Assembly: GCF_016908465.1 (NCBI RefSeq)
Contig: NZ_JAFBDY010000028.1
Location: 1 to 41,655, forward strand
DNA: 41,655 bases
Source of the DNA: Lysinibacillus composti
GTDB taxonomy: Bacteria; Bacillota; Bacilli; Bacillales_A; Planococcaceae
Direction of reading: 5' to 3'
Position 1 is the first letter of the stretch, and the number at the start of each line of letters is the position of its first letter. The position numbers and the translations under genes are program-made. The notes beneath the pieces were generated by a model that saw only the letters and a list, made by a program, of their open reading frames with translations, made no database searches and was not told where the DNA came from. This document shows, piece after piece, positions 7,774 to 15,887 of this stretch.

Positions 7774-8529
7774 TTATTTCTTCACCCAATAAGCACTACC
7801 ATCTGCTTTTCGATCGATCAATGCATACTCGATTAAGTACCTTCTAATTAACACATAATCATCGTAAATAGAACTTAGTATATGATTTAGTTCTTGTTCT
7901 GTATAAATTACCTTTGGATCGAGTCGATCGGCTATGGCGCGAAGTACAATCAGACGTTGTTTTTCTTTTGGTGGGAATTTGTTTAATGGGCCTGTTAAGC
8001 CTTCTAGAAAGTATTTATCTAAAACTTTCTTTTGTTCATCCGTCGTAATATCATAACGATCATCAACCATCGTTGCATGTTTATGTGGCGCAACAAAAGC
8101 TAGTGCATATTGATCTTTTCCTTTTAGTAATTCCATGATGGCAAGTAATGTTTTTGCCTGACGTTCCTTTTCTTTTAATACGAATCGGTGATGACGGATA
8201 GTTGAACTACTACCTATCCCCATCTCTTCTTGTACTTCTTTATCGGTTTTACCGGCATAAAAATTTTTTAGTAAAGCGGTTTGATGTTCAGTTAAACCTG
8301 TTAACTTTTTATCTAATCCTAGTAAATAATCGAAAACAGAACCATGCATTTGTTCAATATGTAGCCGTATGAATCGTTTTGCCTCATACAAAACATTTTC
8401 ATGCGGATAAATTACACCCTTATGAATTTCTTCACCACATAAAAGACATATAAATTTATTTTGATCTTCTGTATAACCGAGCTTCATCTCCTCTAAAGAG
8501 GCGTTCCAAAAAATTTCAGAATTACTCAC
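7774..8529 (-). CDS. DUF2087 domain transcriptional regulator with Cys2-His2-like finger
   Basis: About 251 aa. The N-terminal part has a CLLCGEEI...HIEQMH arrangement (two Cys, two His) that could hold zinc. Then comes a LuxR/sigma-type helix-turn-helix (TGLTEHQTALLKNFYAGKTD and the following SSSTIRHHRF). The C-terminal 80 residues (KFPPKEKQRLIVLRAIA to YALIDRKADGSAYW) match DUF2087, found in Bacillus transcriptional regulators. GTG at 8529 with GAGGGTG 6 nt upstream is the better start; the frame stays open to 8544. It leads the probable operon with the GIY-YIG and MATE genes and may control efflux. The target is unknown. Confidence 0.8.
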   Translation of the reverse strand: MSNSEIFWNASLEEMKLGYTEDQNKFICLLCGEEIHKGVIYPHENVLYEAKRFIRLHIEQMHGSVFDYLLGLDKKLTGLTEHQTALLKNFYAGKTDKEVQEEMGIGSSSTIRHHRFVLKEKERQAKTLLAIMELLKGKDQYALAFVAPHKHATMVDDRYDITTDEQKKVLDKYFLEGLTGPLNKFPPKEKQRLIVLRAIADRLDPKVIYTEQELNHILSSIYDDYVLIRRYLIEYALIDRKADGSAYWVKK

Positions 8530-8776
8530 TATTAACACCCTCACTTTTCAAAACCAAAGTATGAATTCATCAAAATAACAAACAAAATTAATATTCGTTT
8601 GCATTTATATAAACAATTTAACAAAACGTTTATAAACTGTCAATCCCATTCTGTTCACAAGTTCAGTAAACTACGTCGCAGGTCTTAGATACATTTAATG
8701 CTAGGGATCATTGTATGGGATTCATTTTTTCTTTAACATGAATGTTAGAATGTAAAACATTTTAGGAGGTTCAACT

Positions 8777-9568
8777 TTGAAGAAAGTATTACTAGTTGTT
8801 TTAATTGCAATTGGGATCATTAGCCTTTTTATATCTGTCCCCTCTTGGGTAACTTCATTTTTTACAACAAATAACCATCAAGCCGAAATTACTAACAACA
8901 TTAAATTAATTGAAATTGATGTTGAAGGAACAAACGCAACGATTATCCCCAAAAATCAGGATGAACTAACGGCTGAGTTAAAAGGTAAAGGTAAAGTAGA
9001 AGTTGTAAAAAAGGGTAACAGAATCGAAGTTCAATATAGACGAAAGTGGTTTGAATGGTTTTCTTTTTTTGATAAAACAAAACTTACTATTAGCATTCCT
9101 GAAGATTATGACCGTGATTTAGATATAGAAGTTGGTTCTGGAAATATTAATTTTGTTGACAGTGAAGGTTTACACCTTGACAATGTCGAAGTGGAAATTG
9201 GTTCAGGAAACGTTCAAATTGAAACATTGAATGCTAATAGTGGGGTTTTTGAAGTTAGTTCTGGAAATATGGATATAAATCAGTTTACAGGTAAATTGGA
9301 AGCGAATGTTTCTTCGGGTAATTTAGTGATTCATATGGATGAATTAATAGATCACGTAGAAGCTGATGTGAGCTCGGGACATTTAAAACTCGATTTACCG
9401 GATGATTCCAATTTCACATTAGATGCTCGTGTAAGTAGTGGCCACATTGCTAATAAATTCCAATTAGAAAACAAACAAAGCTCTAAAAATGAGTTATCTG
9501 GAAAACACGGTACAGGAAAATATCATATTAATTTAAATGTTTCTAGCGGTGTAGTTGAATTAAACTAA
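8777..9568 (+). CDS. DUF4097 family membrane-anchored beta-repeat protein
   Basis: A 263-aa protein with one N-terminal transmembrane segment (residues 1-25) followed by a beta-helix of SSGN/GSGN/SSGH turns spaced about 18-22 residues (EVGSGNINF, EIGSGNVQI, EVSSGNMDI, NVSSGNLVI, DVSSGHLKL, RVSSGHIAN). This is the DUF4097 repeat, seen also in LiaG of the Bacillus envelope-stress operon. TTG at 8777 is the start, with AGGAGG 7 nt upstream. No PspC or two-component partner is adjacent, so it stands alone here. Probable role is at the outer membrane surface in envelope stress, by analogy only. Confidence 0.85.
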   Translation: MKKVLLVVLIAIGIISLFISVPSWVTSFFTTNNHQAEITNNIKLIEIDVEGTNATIIPKNQDELTAELKGKGKVEVVKKGNRIEVQYRRKWFEWFSFFDKTKLTISIPEDYDRDLDIEVGSGNINFVDSEGLHLDNVEVEIGSGNVQIETLNANSGVFEVSSGNMDINQFTGKLEANVSSGNLVIHMDELIDHVEADVSSGHLKLDLPDDSNFTLDARVSSGHIANKFQLENKQSSKNELSGKHGTGKYHINLNVSSGVVELN

Positions 9569-9572
9569 TAAA

Positions 9573-9604
9573 AAATGAGCTTAGTCCTTTTACTAAGCTC
9601 ATTT
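9573..9604. terminator. bidirectional terminator
   Basis: 13-bp stem AAATGAGCTTAGT / ACTAAGCTCATTT between the convergent DUF4097 and TerC genes; flanked by A-rich and T-rich runs on both sides. Confidence 0.85.
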
Positions 9605-9615
9605 ATTTCAAAACG

Positions 9616-10371
9616 TTAATGAGACACTTTTTCTTTCTTCACTTTTAACGCATGTAAAATGAATGTAAGTAGGAATGCCAATACAAGGACTGAAAGGAAA
9701 ATTTCATTTGGGATATGTATATATACAAGAGTAAGTCCCATTTTTATAGCGATAAAAACAATTAATACATAGGCTGTAGTCTCTAATTCAGGAACCTTGT
9801 TCATGAGACTTATAAAGAACGTCGCAATTCCGCGCATCAGAAGGATTCCAATCATGCCACCAAGTAAAACTACCCAAACTTGCTCAGAGATAGCTAGAGC
9901 AGTCAAAATACTATCAACTGAAAATGCCAAATCCATAAGTTCTACACTAATAACAGTAGCCCAAAACAATCCAAAAACTTTCACTAACCAACCCTTTGGT
10001 GAAGAATCTATTTCATCCTCTTCCATATTACTTTTTCTTTTATCTCTAAAAAACTTAAATCCTAAATATAATAAATATAGAGCACCTATTAATTTAATAG
10101 GCCAAAATTTAATTAAAACTGTTCCAAGACCAATAAAGATAAAGCGGAAAATATAGGCTCCCCATAGACCATACACCAGTGCCTTTTTTTGATGTTCTTT
10201 CGGTAAAGGTTTTACAAAAGCAGACAGCACTAGGGCATTATCTGCAGACAGAATACATTCCATTACCGCTAATGAGAGTATTAACCCCCATGCTTCTGAG
10301 CTCGTTAGAATTTTTGCCCATATGTGCCAATCTAACATAGAGGCATAGGTTCCTAAAATTTCTTCAAACAT
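9616..10371 (-). CDS. TerC family integral membrane protein
   Basis: A 251-aa polytopic protein of the TerC family, associated with metal (Mn2+) export and tellurite resistance. The signature acidic residues sit in membrane segments: MECILSADNALVLSAFVKPL early, and VELMDLAFSVDSILTALAIS in the middle. The start is ATG 10371, with AGGGGG 7 nt upstream; the frame is open to 10473 but that stretch looks like untranslated DNA. I looked for a yybP-ykoY manganese riboswitch in 10372-10515, where it often precedes this family, and did not recognise one. Confidence 0.9.
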   Translation of the reverse strand: MFEEILGTYASMLDWHIWAKILTSSEAWGLILSLAVMECILSADNALVLSAFVKPLPKEHQKKALVYGLWGAYIFRFIFIGLGTVLIKFWPIKLIGALYLLYLGFKFFRDKRKSNMEEDEIDSSPKGWLVKVFGLFWATVISVELMDLAFSVDSILTALAISEQVWVVLLGGMIGILLMRGIATFFISLMNKVPELETTAYVLIVFIAIKMGLTLVYIHIPNEIFLSVLVLAFLLTFILHALKVKKEKVSH

Positions 10372-10533
10372 TTGAGTTCCCCCTAAGACGTTAAGCGGAT
10401 CATAATTTACCGTGTAATTTTTATCGGTTTTAACAATTATCCTAAATTTTATTATAAACCTTTTATTATGCATTAATGCCCCAACTGCCGAATAAACATA
10501 TTATTACTACTTTTAATGGGGGTTTTGTCTGAG

Positions 10534-11169
10534 GTGGAAAGAGTTAAAGCGGTGGCTACTTTTCGGCAAATTGGAGAAGAAATTTACCGAACAGATACGT
10601 ACATTCAATTTGGTACTGCAAAACAATCGCTCGGAGCGGTGGTGATGTTAAATCCAGGTTCTGCTGATCTAAAAGGTGAAGCAAAATGGCAGCTTCATCA
10701 TACAGGCTGCTATACAGATGAAATTTCACTCGATAGCACCATGAGACAGCTTGTGGATTTTATGACTTCAACCCATTCTAAGTTAGAAGGTCGTCTGTAT
10801 ATTTACAATTTGATTTATGTAAGACAAACAAACCATATTGATGCAATCAATTTATTTCAACATCTAAAACTTATTGGTAAGTACCCAACCATCTCACTCC
10901 CGTCTTTACAAGAAATGAAAACGCATCCATGGTTATTAATTGGTTGGGGTGTTGAAACTAAAAAACGTTGGACTTATTATGAAAGTGAAAAAAGGAAATG
11001 GCTACATTTGATTAATAACTGTGGAATCCCTTATTTTGGCGTGTTATCAGAAAAAAATGAGTATTATCATCCCTGCCCTAATAGCCCTGCAAAAAAGGAA
11101 CGACTAGACCAACTAATTCAGGCCTTTAAAAACACCATTGAGTATAAAAAACTTGTAAATAATAACTAA
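10534..11169 (+). CDS. DUF1643-like protein
   Basis: About 211 aa, soluble. The order of motifs follows DUF1643: AVVMLNPGSAD (like MLNPSTAD) near residue 35, then DSTMRQLVDF, then LYIYNLIYVRQTNHIDAI, and near the C-terminus LLIGWG. The family occurs in bacteria and phages; its function is unknown. The start is uncertain: ATG 10516 has no ribosome site, while GGGGG at 10518-10522 would suit GTG 10534. It is divergent from TerC and has no obvious terminator until the hairpin at 11352-11383. Family assignment is from pattern only and is moderately sure. Confidence 0.6.
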   Translation: MERVKAVATFRQIGEEIYRTDTYIQFGTAKQSLGAVVMLNPGSADLKGEAKWQLHHTGCYTDEISLDSTMRQLVDFMTSTHSKLEGRLYIYNLIYVRQTNHIDAINLFQHLKLIGKYPTISLPSLQEMKTHPWLLIGWGVETKKRWTYYESEKRKWLHLINNCGIPYFGVLSEKNEYYHPCPNSPAKKERLDQLIQAFKNTIEYKKLVNNN

Positions 11170-11351
11170 TATTTCAAGTAAAGGTCATTACTGATTTCTT
11201 TTAAACTTTTCCCATTGGAGTTTTCCATACTTATTTCTTCTAATTTTGAACTTCCTTGCGTCGATGAAGTTCACTTCGAATTTTCTATCTCACGGGTTTA
11301 ATGATCTACTAGTATATTGTATCCTGGTATGCAAGATTTTTTTCACAATAA

Positions 11352-11383
11352 AAAGCTAGGGTAGTCAATAACACCCTAGCTTT
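11352..11383 (-). terminator. terminator of the UPF0316 gene
   Basis: 11-bp perfect stem AAAGCTAGGGT / ACCCTAGCTTT, 10 nt after the UPF0316 stop, with T-rich sequence on the minus strand. Confidence 0.8.
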
Positions 11384-11393
11384 CTTTATGGTT

Positions 11394-11918
11394 TTACATT
11401 TTTTTCATTTTACGCATGCGGTCAACTAAAAACCCGCCTTTAAAGGATTTCGGTTCATATGAAATAATAAACGCTTTTGGTTCTATCAACTCAACAAGTT
11501 GGAACAATTCCTTTTCTCGATTACGTTTTGCTAAAATTTCATATTTATATCGGTCGCTATCTCGCCCTTCACCAACATAAGTGGTAATGGCAAATCCATT
11601 TTGTCTTAACGTATCAATTAACTCTTGATTTTTATTTTGAGTATTAATTGTGACATAAACATAACCAATAGCTAATTTATTTTCAATTTTTGTTCCTAAA
11701 AACATCCCAAGCCCAAACCCAACTGCATAGACCACCATAGCAAGTAAACTTTGGTCTCCATTAAAGACAAGTGATAGTCCAAATACATAGATGAGCATTT
11801 CTAATATTCCAAATACCGCAGCTAAAAAAGTAAGATTTTTTACTAAGAAAATAGTCCGCAGAGTTAATAAAGGTACATATACAAGTTGTAACACTAAAAT
11901 TAGCAATATATTAAGCAT
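11394..11918 (-). CDS. UPF0316 membrane protein (DUF2179 domain, YebE-like)
   Basis: A 174-aa protein with three hydrophobic segments in the first 80 residues (LRTIFLVKN between the first two; GLGMFLGTKIE at the third) and a soluble DUF2179 domain (about 85-165) that includes LRQNGFAITTYVGEGRDSD, the typical glycine turn of this ligand-binding-like domain. Length matches the UPF0316 family (B. subtilis YebE). GTGAGG lies 8 nt before the ATG. The domain resembles the C-terminal regulatory part of YitT-type proteins. Function is unknown; it stands alone. Confidence 0.88.
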   Translation of the reverse strand: MLNILLILVLQLVYVPLLTLRTIFLVKNLTFLAAVFGILEMLIYVFGLSLVFNGDQSLLAMVVYAVGFGLGMFLGTKIENKLAIGYVYVTINTQNKNQELIDTLRQNGFAITTYVGEGRDSDRYKYEILAKRNREKELFQLVELIEPKAFIISYEPKSFKGGFLVDRMRKMKKM

Positions 11919-12064
11919 TTGATTAGCCTCACTAAACGTATTATGGTTATTTCCTAACCCAAAGTGATTGTACTTAGTTTATTTTTAAATGTCTATAAGA
12001 TAATTTATTCAAAAAAGATTGAAAATAAACAATTATTAAGCTCAGCTGACGAAACGTAAAAAAT

Positions 12065-12102
12065 AACACCTCAGACCTTTTACATAGTAAGTCGAAGGTG
12101 TT
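12065..12102 (-). terminator. terminator of the coiled-coil gene
   Basis: AACACCT / AGGTGTT outer stem with inner GAC/GTC pairs, followed on the minus strand by TTATTTTTTAC; 10 nt after the stop. Confidence 0.75.
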
Positions 12103-12112
12103 TTTTTATAGT

Positions 12113-12880
12113 TTAGAAAAAGTATAACCCTGCAATCGCTGCCGCCATTATGACTTGAGTTGTTCCAACAGCAATCATCCACTTCTTATTTAGGATCATT
12201 TGATTTCCAAGCGTTTGTTGGACAAGATGCAAATCCTCTTTTTGCTTCTGCCAAAGCATATCTCTTGTTTCAATTTCTGCAGCTGTTTGTAATTCATAAG
12301 TTTTAGTTGTTTCCATAAAGTCAGCATTCAAATCATTTAATGCACTAATAACATCCTGTTGTTTTTGACGAACTTCTTTGATTGCATTAAGGCTTTCCTG
12401 TAGTCCACTTTGCTGCTCTTTTGTACTAATTTGCCAGTCTCCCACAATCAAGTCATAGGTTTCTTTTTGTGTTTTCATTAATTTAGCCGATAAATTAAGC
12501 CACTCTTCACTAGTTTGAGCTATAAGATGTTTTTGTTCTTCAGCTAAATTCCTAAACGGTTTAAACGTATTCCAGGCAACCTCTTCAATTTGCTGAGACA
12601 GGTTCGGTATTTGCTGCTGGGCATCGGATTGGAAGCTTTCTAGAGTGATGCACATTTGACCAGCTGCCTCTTTTGTAATTTGGTTAATATCGTCTTCAAA
12701 GCGTTTAAGCTTGGTTTGAACATTCAACATCGACTCTTCAACTTTTTTATATTCATCTTCTAACTGCTGTAAGTGACTCTTCATATTATCATTCAGCTCA
12801 CTATAGAAGAGTCTTCCATTGATTTCTTGTACGTCTTTACCTATATTTTTATAATCTACTTCATTATTCGTTGCCATCAT
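12113..12880 (-). CDS. coiled-coil protein with C-terminal membrane anchor, function unknown
   Basis: A 255-aa mostly helical protein. Residues from about 25 to 225 are rich in Gln, Glu and Lys with heptad character, and the last 20 residues (MIAVGTTQVIMAAAIAGLYFF region) form one transmembrane helix, giving a tail-anchored protein that projects into the cytoplasm. ATG ATG at 12880/12877 follows GAGAGGG by 6 nt; an in-frame GTG at 12895 overlaps that site. It resembles the general layout of chemoreceptor-like or DivIVA-type scaffolds, but I see no methyl-accepting or named domain. No partner gene is adjacent. Confidence 0.75.
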   Translation of the reverse strand: MMATNNEVDYKNIGKDVQEINGRLFYSELNDNMKSHLQQLEDEYKKVEESMLNVQTKLKRFEDDINQITKEAAGQMCITLESFQSDAQQQIPNLSQQIEEVAWNTFKPFRNLAEEQKHLIAQTSEEWLNLSAKLMKTQKETYDLIVGDWQISTKEQQSGLQESLNAIKEVRQKQQDVISALNDLNADFMETTKTYELQTAAEIETRDMLWQKQKEDLHLVQQTLGNQMILNKKWMIAVGTTQVIMAAAIAGLYFF

Positions 12881-13538
12881 AAATAACCCTCTCACCTTGC
12901 TATTTTAAGACATTCCAATATCAATGGATGAACCACTTTTCTTTGATTTATGCCTTTTTATTACTATCACATATTTTTCTCGCAAATCTCGAATTCAAAC
13001 TAAATCGATTTAGTAGATACAATATTTCGATAACATTAGTTAGACCAAGAACAAATACTTCCTTAGAAGTTTCAATTTACTTAACTTGCCATAATCAATA
13101 CCCGTTTGTTGAAACTTTAATCCTTTTTTATCTACTATTTTTCTAAGCTTTCCTAAAAAATCTATATCCATTAAATTTTGCTTCGCATTTTTGTAAAAGT
13201 TCAATTTCCTATTGCTCATATTAGGGTGTCCAACGAATCAATCTTCTTAATTTATTATTTGCGTTCAATATTCATTAATCTTTATTATGTAATATTAGCA
13301 ACTTTTTAACTTAGGTGAATATTTAGTGCTTTTTTCTTATTATAATTCAAAATTAATGGAAACGGGATAACAAAAGAGTAAATATTCTAAACTTTTTACC
13401 ATTATTAGTTATGATGATATTATGTAATAATTTTTTGTCTATTATATAATTCCATAAAATTCAAGAGGATCTTTTAAGTTAATGGCATTATAAAATATTA
13501 CAAGCCTTTTAAACTTCTATCATTTCATGAATAAAAAA
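12881..13538. other. long AT-rich intergenic region, no gene seen
   Basis: About 650 bp between the coiled-coil and DinB genes. A 72-codon plus-strand frame at 12928-13146 has no ribosome site and an unlikely composition. One half of an MhqR-like box (AATCTCGAATTC, 12985-12996) lacks its partner half. I see no RNA gene. The length and AT content leave room for an undetected regulatory RNA or a decayed gene. Confidence 0.5.
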
Positions 13539-13569
13539 GGAATGGATTGTTTATCTCATAATCCATTCC
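13539..13569 (-). terminator. terminator of the DinB gene
   Basis: 10-bp stem GGAATGGATT / AATCCATTCC followed on the minus strand by TTTTTTATTC; 11 nt after the stop. Confidence 0.85.
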
Positions 13570-13580
13570 CATCTTAATTC

Positions 13581-14084
13581 TTATAGTCTTTCTTTGCTCA
13601 ATTTAAGGTTCTGTTTTATTTCCTCTATTTGATTAATATGACGATGTTCATGAAATCCAACTAGAGAAACCCATTGTTTAATGCTAAGCACACCAAATCT
13701 TCGATGTATAAATGAAATTTCATTAAAATCATCTTCTTTAATATCTTTAATACATTCCAGTAAAGCTTTTCTTGTATCTGTTAATTCTTCTTTAAGTCGC
13801 TCTAACACTTTAAAATCATTTGAAGGAACAAGATTATCTGGAGCCTTAACTTTATGAGTACGATCCTTTACAAATTCTAACGACTTTTGTTCTGCCTTAA
13901 GTTTCTCATCACTTAACAAGGCATCTCTAATACCCCGCACAACATTTCTTTCCATTAAATGAAGGTGTTCAAGAACCTGAGCAATCGACCAGGTCCCCTC
14001 TTCGATAACCTCGTTTGCTTGTTCATTTGTCAATCCACTAATACTTAACCATAAGTCTTCTCTCGTTTTAGCCAACTTGTCCAT
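13581..14084 (-). CDS. DinB superfamily protein (putative metal-dependent hydrolase fold)
   Basis: A 167-aa four-helix protein. The early LVLEHLHLMERN-type helix (here WSIAQVLEHLHLMERN) and the late GFHEHRHINQIEE helix carry the three-His metal site expected of the DinB/YfiT superfamily, which includes bacillithiol transferases. The ATG at 14084 has AAGGGGAGA 6 nt upstream; the frame is open to 14153 without a second good site. It could be a thiol-S-transferase or a stress protein, but the subgroup cannot be fixed by eye. It is monocistronic. Confidence 0.85.
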   Translation of the reverse strand: MDKLAKTREDLWLSISGLTNEQANEVIEEGTWSIAQVLEHLHLMERNVVRGIRDALLSDEKLKAEQKSLEFVKDRTHKVKAPDNLVPSNDFKVLERLKEELTDTRKALLECIKDIKEDDFNEISFIHRRFGVLSIKQWVSLVGFHEHRHINQIEEIKQNLKLSKERL

Positions 14085-14196
14085 CGTAATCTCCCCTTTC
14101 TTCATAGTATCTATTATTTTAGAAAAGGGAAAAATAGAACTACTTTTATACAAAATAGAAATTATTACTTTTTTTCTTTGCTTTTTCCCAACTAAA

Positions 14197-14227
14197 TAAG
14201 AGTGAGACTGTTATGGTCTCACTCTTA
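14197..14227 (-). terminator. terminator of the collagen-like gene
   Basis: 12-bp perfect stem TAAGAGTGAGAC / GTCTCACTCTTA, 61 nt after the collagen-like stop and just before the DinB leader. Confidence 0.75.
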
Positions 14228-14288
14228 AAAACTTAGATTTTTATAAATTCGTTTAAGGAGTCATTATTTTTATCTGTTTTCATAATAA

Positions 14289-14717
14289 TTAATAGCATTG
14301 GAAGAATAGAACATTGTTACGATTGATAGAGTCATAAACCCATCCACGATTACCTCTCCAACGGAAACCAACTATTTGGTTACCTGCAACGAAAATAGGG
14401 AAGAACCAAAACGCATTGCCATTTCTCATCCAGACAAATGTGTTACGGAACATACAACGTCTAATACCACCTACTCCACCACTACGAGTAAACTGTTGTT
14501 GTTGGAACGTATCCATTTGTGGAGTAAAGTTTGGCGGTGGTGCAGTTGGCATCATGTTTTGGCCTCCACCTGGGAAGCCGCCCGGAGCTCCTCCTGGGAA
14601 ACCACCTGGTGTTCCTCCTGGGAATCCGCCTGGTGTTCCACCTGGGAAACCACCACCTGGTCTTCCTCCTGGGAATCCGCCTGGGAAGCCTGGAAATCCT
14701 CCTTGATTTCTAGTCAA
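14289..14717 (-). CDS. collagen-like GFPGG-repeat protein, possible spore surface protein
   Basis: About 142 aa. Residues 6-55 are tandem GFPGG/TPGG/APGG units, a Gly-Pro-Phe low-complexity tract. Then a Gln/Pro linker (MMPTAPPPNFTPQ) leads to a compact 60-residue C-terminal domain rich in aromatic residues and Arg (CMFRNTFVWMRNGNAFWFFP, then GFRWRGNRGWVYD and a terminal FFQCY). The start is probably TTG 14717, 7 nt after AAAGGAGG; ATG 14723 is only 1 nt from that site and ATG 14738 precedes it. Similar small Gly-rich proteins with this tail occur in spore formers; a coat or exosporium role is a guess. Repeats are shown by triplet periodicity, not by a membrane anchor. Confidence 0.75.
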   Translation of the reverse strand: MTRNQGGFPGFPGGFPGGRPGGGFPGGTPGGFPGGTPGGFPGGAPGGFPGGGQNMMPTAPPPNFTPQMDTFQQQQFTRSGGVGGIRRCMFRNTFVWMRNGNAFWFFPIFVAGNQIVGFRWRGNRGWVYDSINRNNVLFFQCY

Positions 14718-14738
14718 ATTCATACCTCCTTTCTTCAT

Positions 14739-15134
14739 CAGCTCAAATTCAATTTATGTAGAAAAATGGAGCCCTTGTAGGTTGTCCATCCCTATTCCTC
14801 AAAATAGAAAAAATTTATTTCTTTTCTTTTTATATATCTTAAAAGACTTAAAGAGCAAAAGAGCTTATTTTGCTTCATTACGTTATTCTGTCAATGCAGT
14901 TTTGCAATATGGAAATTAGTACACTTGGTACTTCGCAAAAGGGTTAGAAACAATCATAGAGGCAAAGTAACAAATGATGCATTCCGTACTACAGACATTC
15001 ATCATTTCCACTTTAAAAATGGAAAATAAACTTTCCCCCTATGCATAACAATTTCTTGTGAAAATCGATAATATTGTGACAATTCCCTACATAAATTTTA
15101 GAAAATACCTAGCACACCAAAGGAGGTAACAACA
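14739..15134. other. leader region before the symporter cluster
   Basis: About 400 bp with no larger gene. It holds a two-part inverted repeat at 14900-14940: outer TTTTGC / GCAAAA and inner AGTAC / GTACT. It could be an operator or an RNA hairpin in the leader of the symporter operon. The AAAGGAGG at 15119-15126 serves the next ORF. Confidence 0.45.
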
Positions 15135-15311
15135 ATTATATATATCTTTCTTATACTCGTAGGAACTTGTTTACTTTTGGCATTAAGGAAAAAACAATTT
15201 CTTTACTTACTAGTACCAGTAGTAGCCATGATTGGTTACATTGTTGTAGAAATTGCTCTTGTTCCAGCTCCATTCTTTGAAACTGTTAAATTTATCTTTA
15301 GCTTAAGCTAA
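15135..15311 (+). CDS. small two-helix membrane protein, apparent ATT start
   Basis: 58 codons, missed by ordinary ORF finding because no ATG, GTG or TTG lies at the right place. AAAGGAGG (15119-15126) is followed by 8 nt and then ATT. The frame is closed upstream by TAG at about 15104-15106 and ends in TAA at 15311. Predicted residues form two transmembrane helices (IFLILVGTCLLLAL and YLLVPVVAMIGYIVVEIAL) joined by a basic RKKQ turn. The codon pattern looks coding. It lies 240 bp before the DUF4212/symporter genes on the same strand and could be an accessory subunit. ATT starts are rare (infC is the known case), so a sequencing error or a mutated ATG is possible. Confidence 0.6.
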   Translation: MIYIFLILVGTCLLLALRKKQFLYLLVPVVAMIGYIVVEIALVPAPFFETVKFIFSLS

Positions 15312-15551
15312 CAGTTACCTCCCACATATCCAAATCATTACTTCTAACAAATTCCTATTTCCTCTAATCTAAAATGCATAACCTATTCCCAATTTATTTC
15401 CATAAGGTATTTTTCCTTTGTCATTAAGACTAGATAAAGGTGAATATGAACCTTCTCAGTAATTCCTAAAAGGAGGCGTAATCCTACTAACTAATAACAG
15501 AGTTTATTTCACAAAACTGAATTTGAAGAATTTTAAATTAGGGGTGACATC

Positions 15552-15854
15552 ATGAGAAAAATTGATAAGAGTGTCGCTAATGGATATTTTCGAGAGAAAA
15601 ATACGTATATGGTCATTTACTTCATCATATGGGCAGTAGTGTCATACGGTGTTGTGCTTTTAGCTGAGCCACTTAGTACGATTTATTTTAATGGCTTCCC
15701 ATTCCATTACTTTATGGGAGCACAAGGGGCACTAGCTGTCTTTATCATTCTGCTATTCGTGAATGCAATTGTTGGAGATAAAATTGATAAGAAATACGGC
15801 ATCAATGATAAGAAAAATGCAGAAATTGGTATGGGAAGTACGGTTGACCATTAA
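15552..15854 (+). CDS. DUF4212 family small subunit of sodium:solute symporter
   Basis: A 100-aa membrane protein with two hydrophobic segments (about 21-40 and 55-77), including YFIIWAVVSYGVVLLAEPLS and GAQGALAVFIILLFVNAIVG. The charged DKKYGIND tail is typical of the DUF4212 small subunits that travel with VC_2705-type sodium:solute symporters. GGGGTGA precedes the ATG. The symporter gene follows 33 bp later, with AAGGGGG between them, so they form one operon. The small subunit is thought to help assembly or stability of the large transporter. Confidence 0.9.
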   Translation: MRKIDKSVANGYFREKNTYMVIYFIIWAVVSYGVVLLAEPLSTIYFNGFPFHYFMGAQGALAVFIILLFVNAIVGDKIDKKYGINDKKNAEIGMGSTVDH

Positions 15855-15887
15855 GGAGATACTTAACTTAGATAAGGGGGATCGCTT

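Noticed and set aside
10372..10515. Manganese riboswitch before TerC
   Set aside because: The expected conserved yybP-ykoY loops are not present; only a short imperfect palindrome is seen.
12985..13002. Possible seventh MhqR box
   Set aside because: Only one half-site (ATCTCGAATTC) matches and no promoter abuts it.
12928..13146. 72-codon plus-strand frame
   Set aside because: No ribosome site and no coding-like composition.
14376..14780. Plus-strand frames over the GFPGG gene (Pro/Gly-rich and Trp/Ser-rich)
   Set aside because: Shadows of the repeat; the minus-strand gene has the ribosome site and a terminator.
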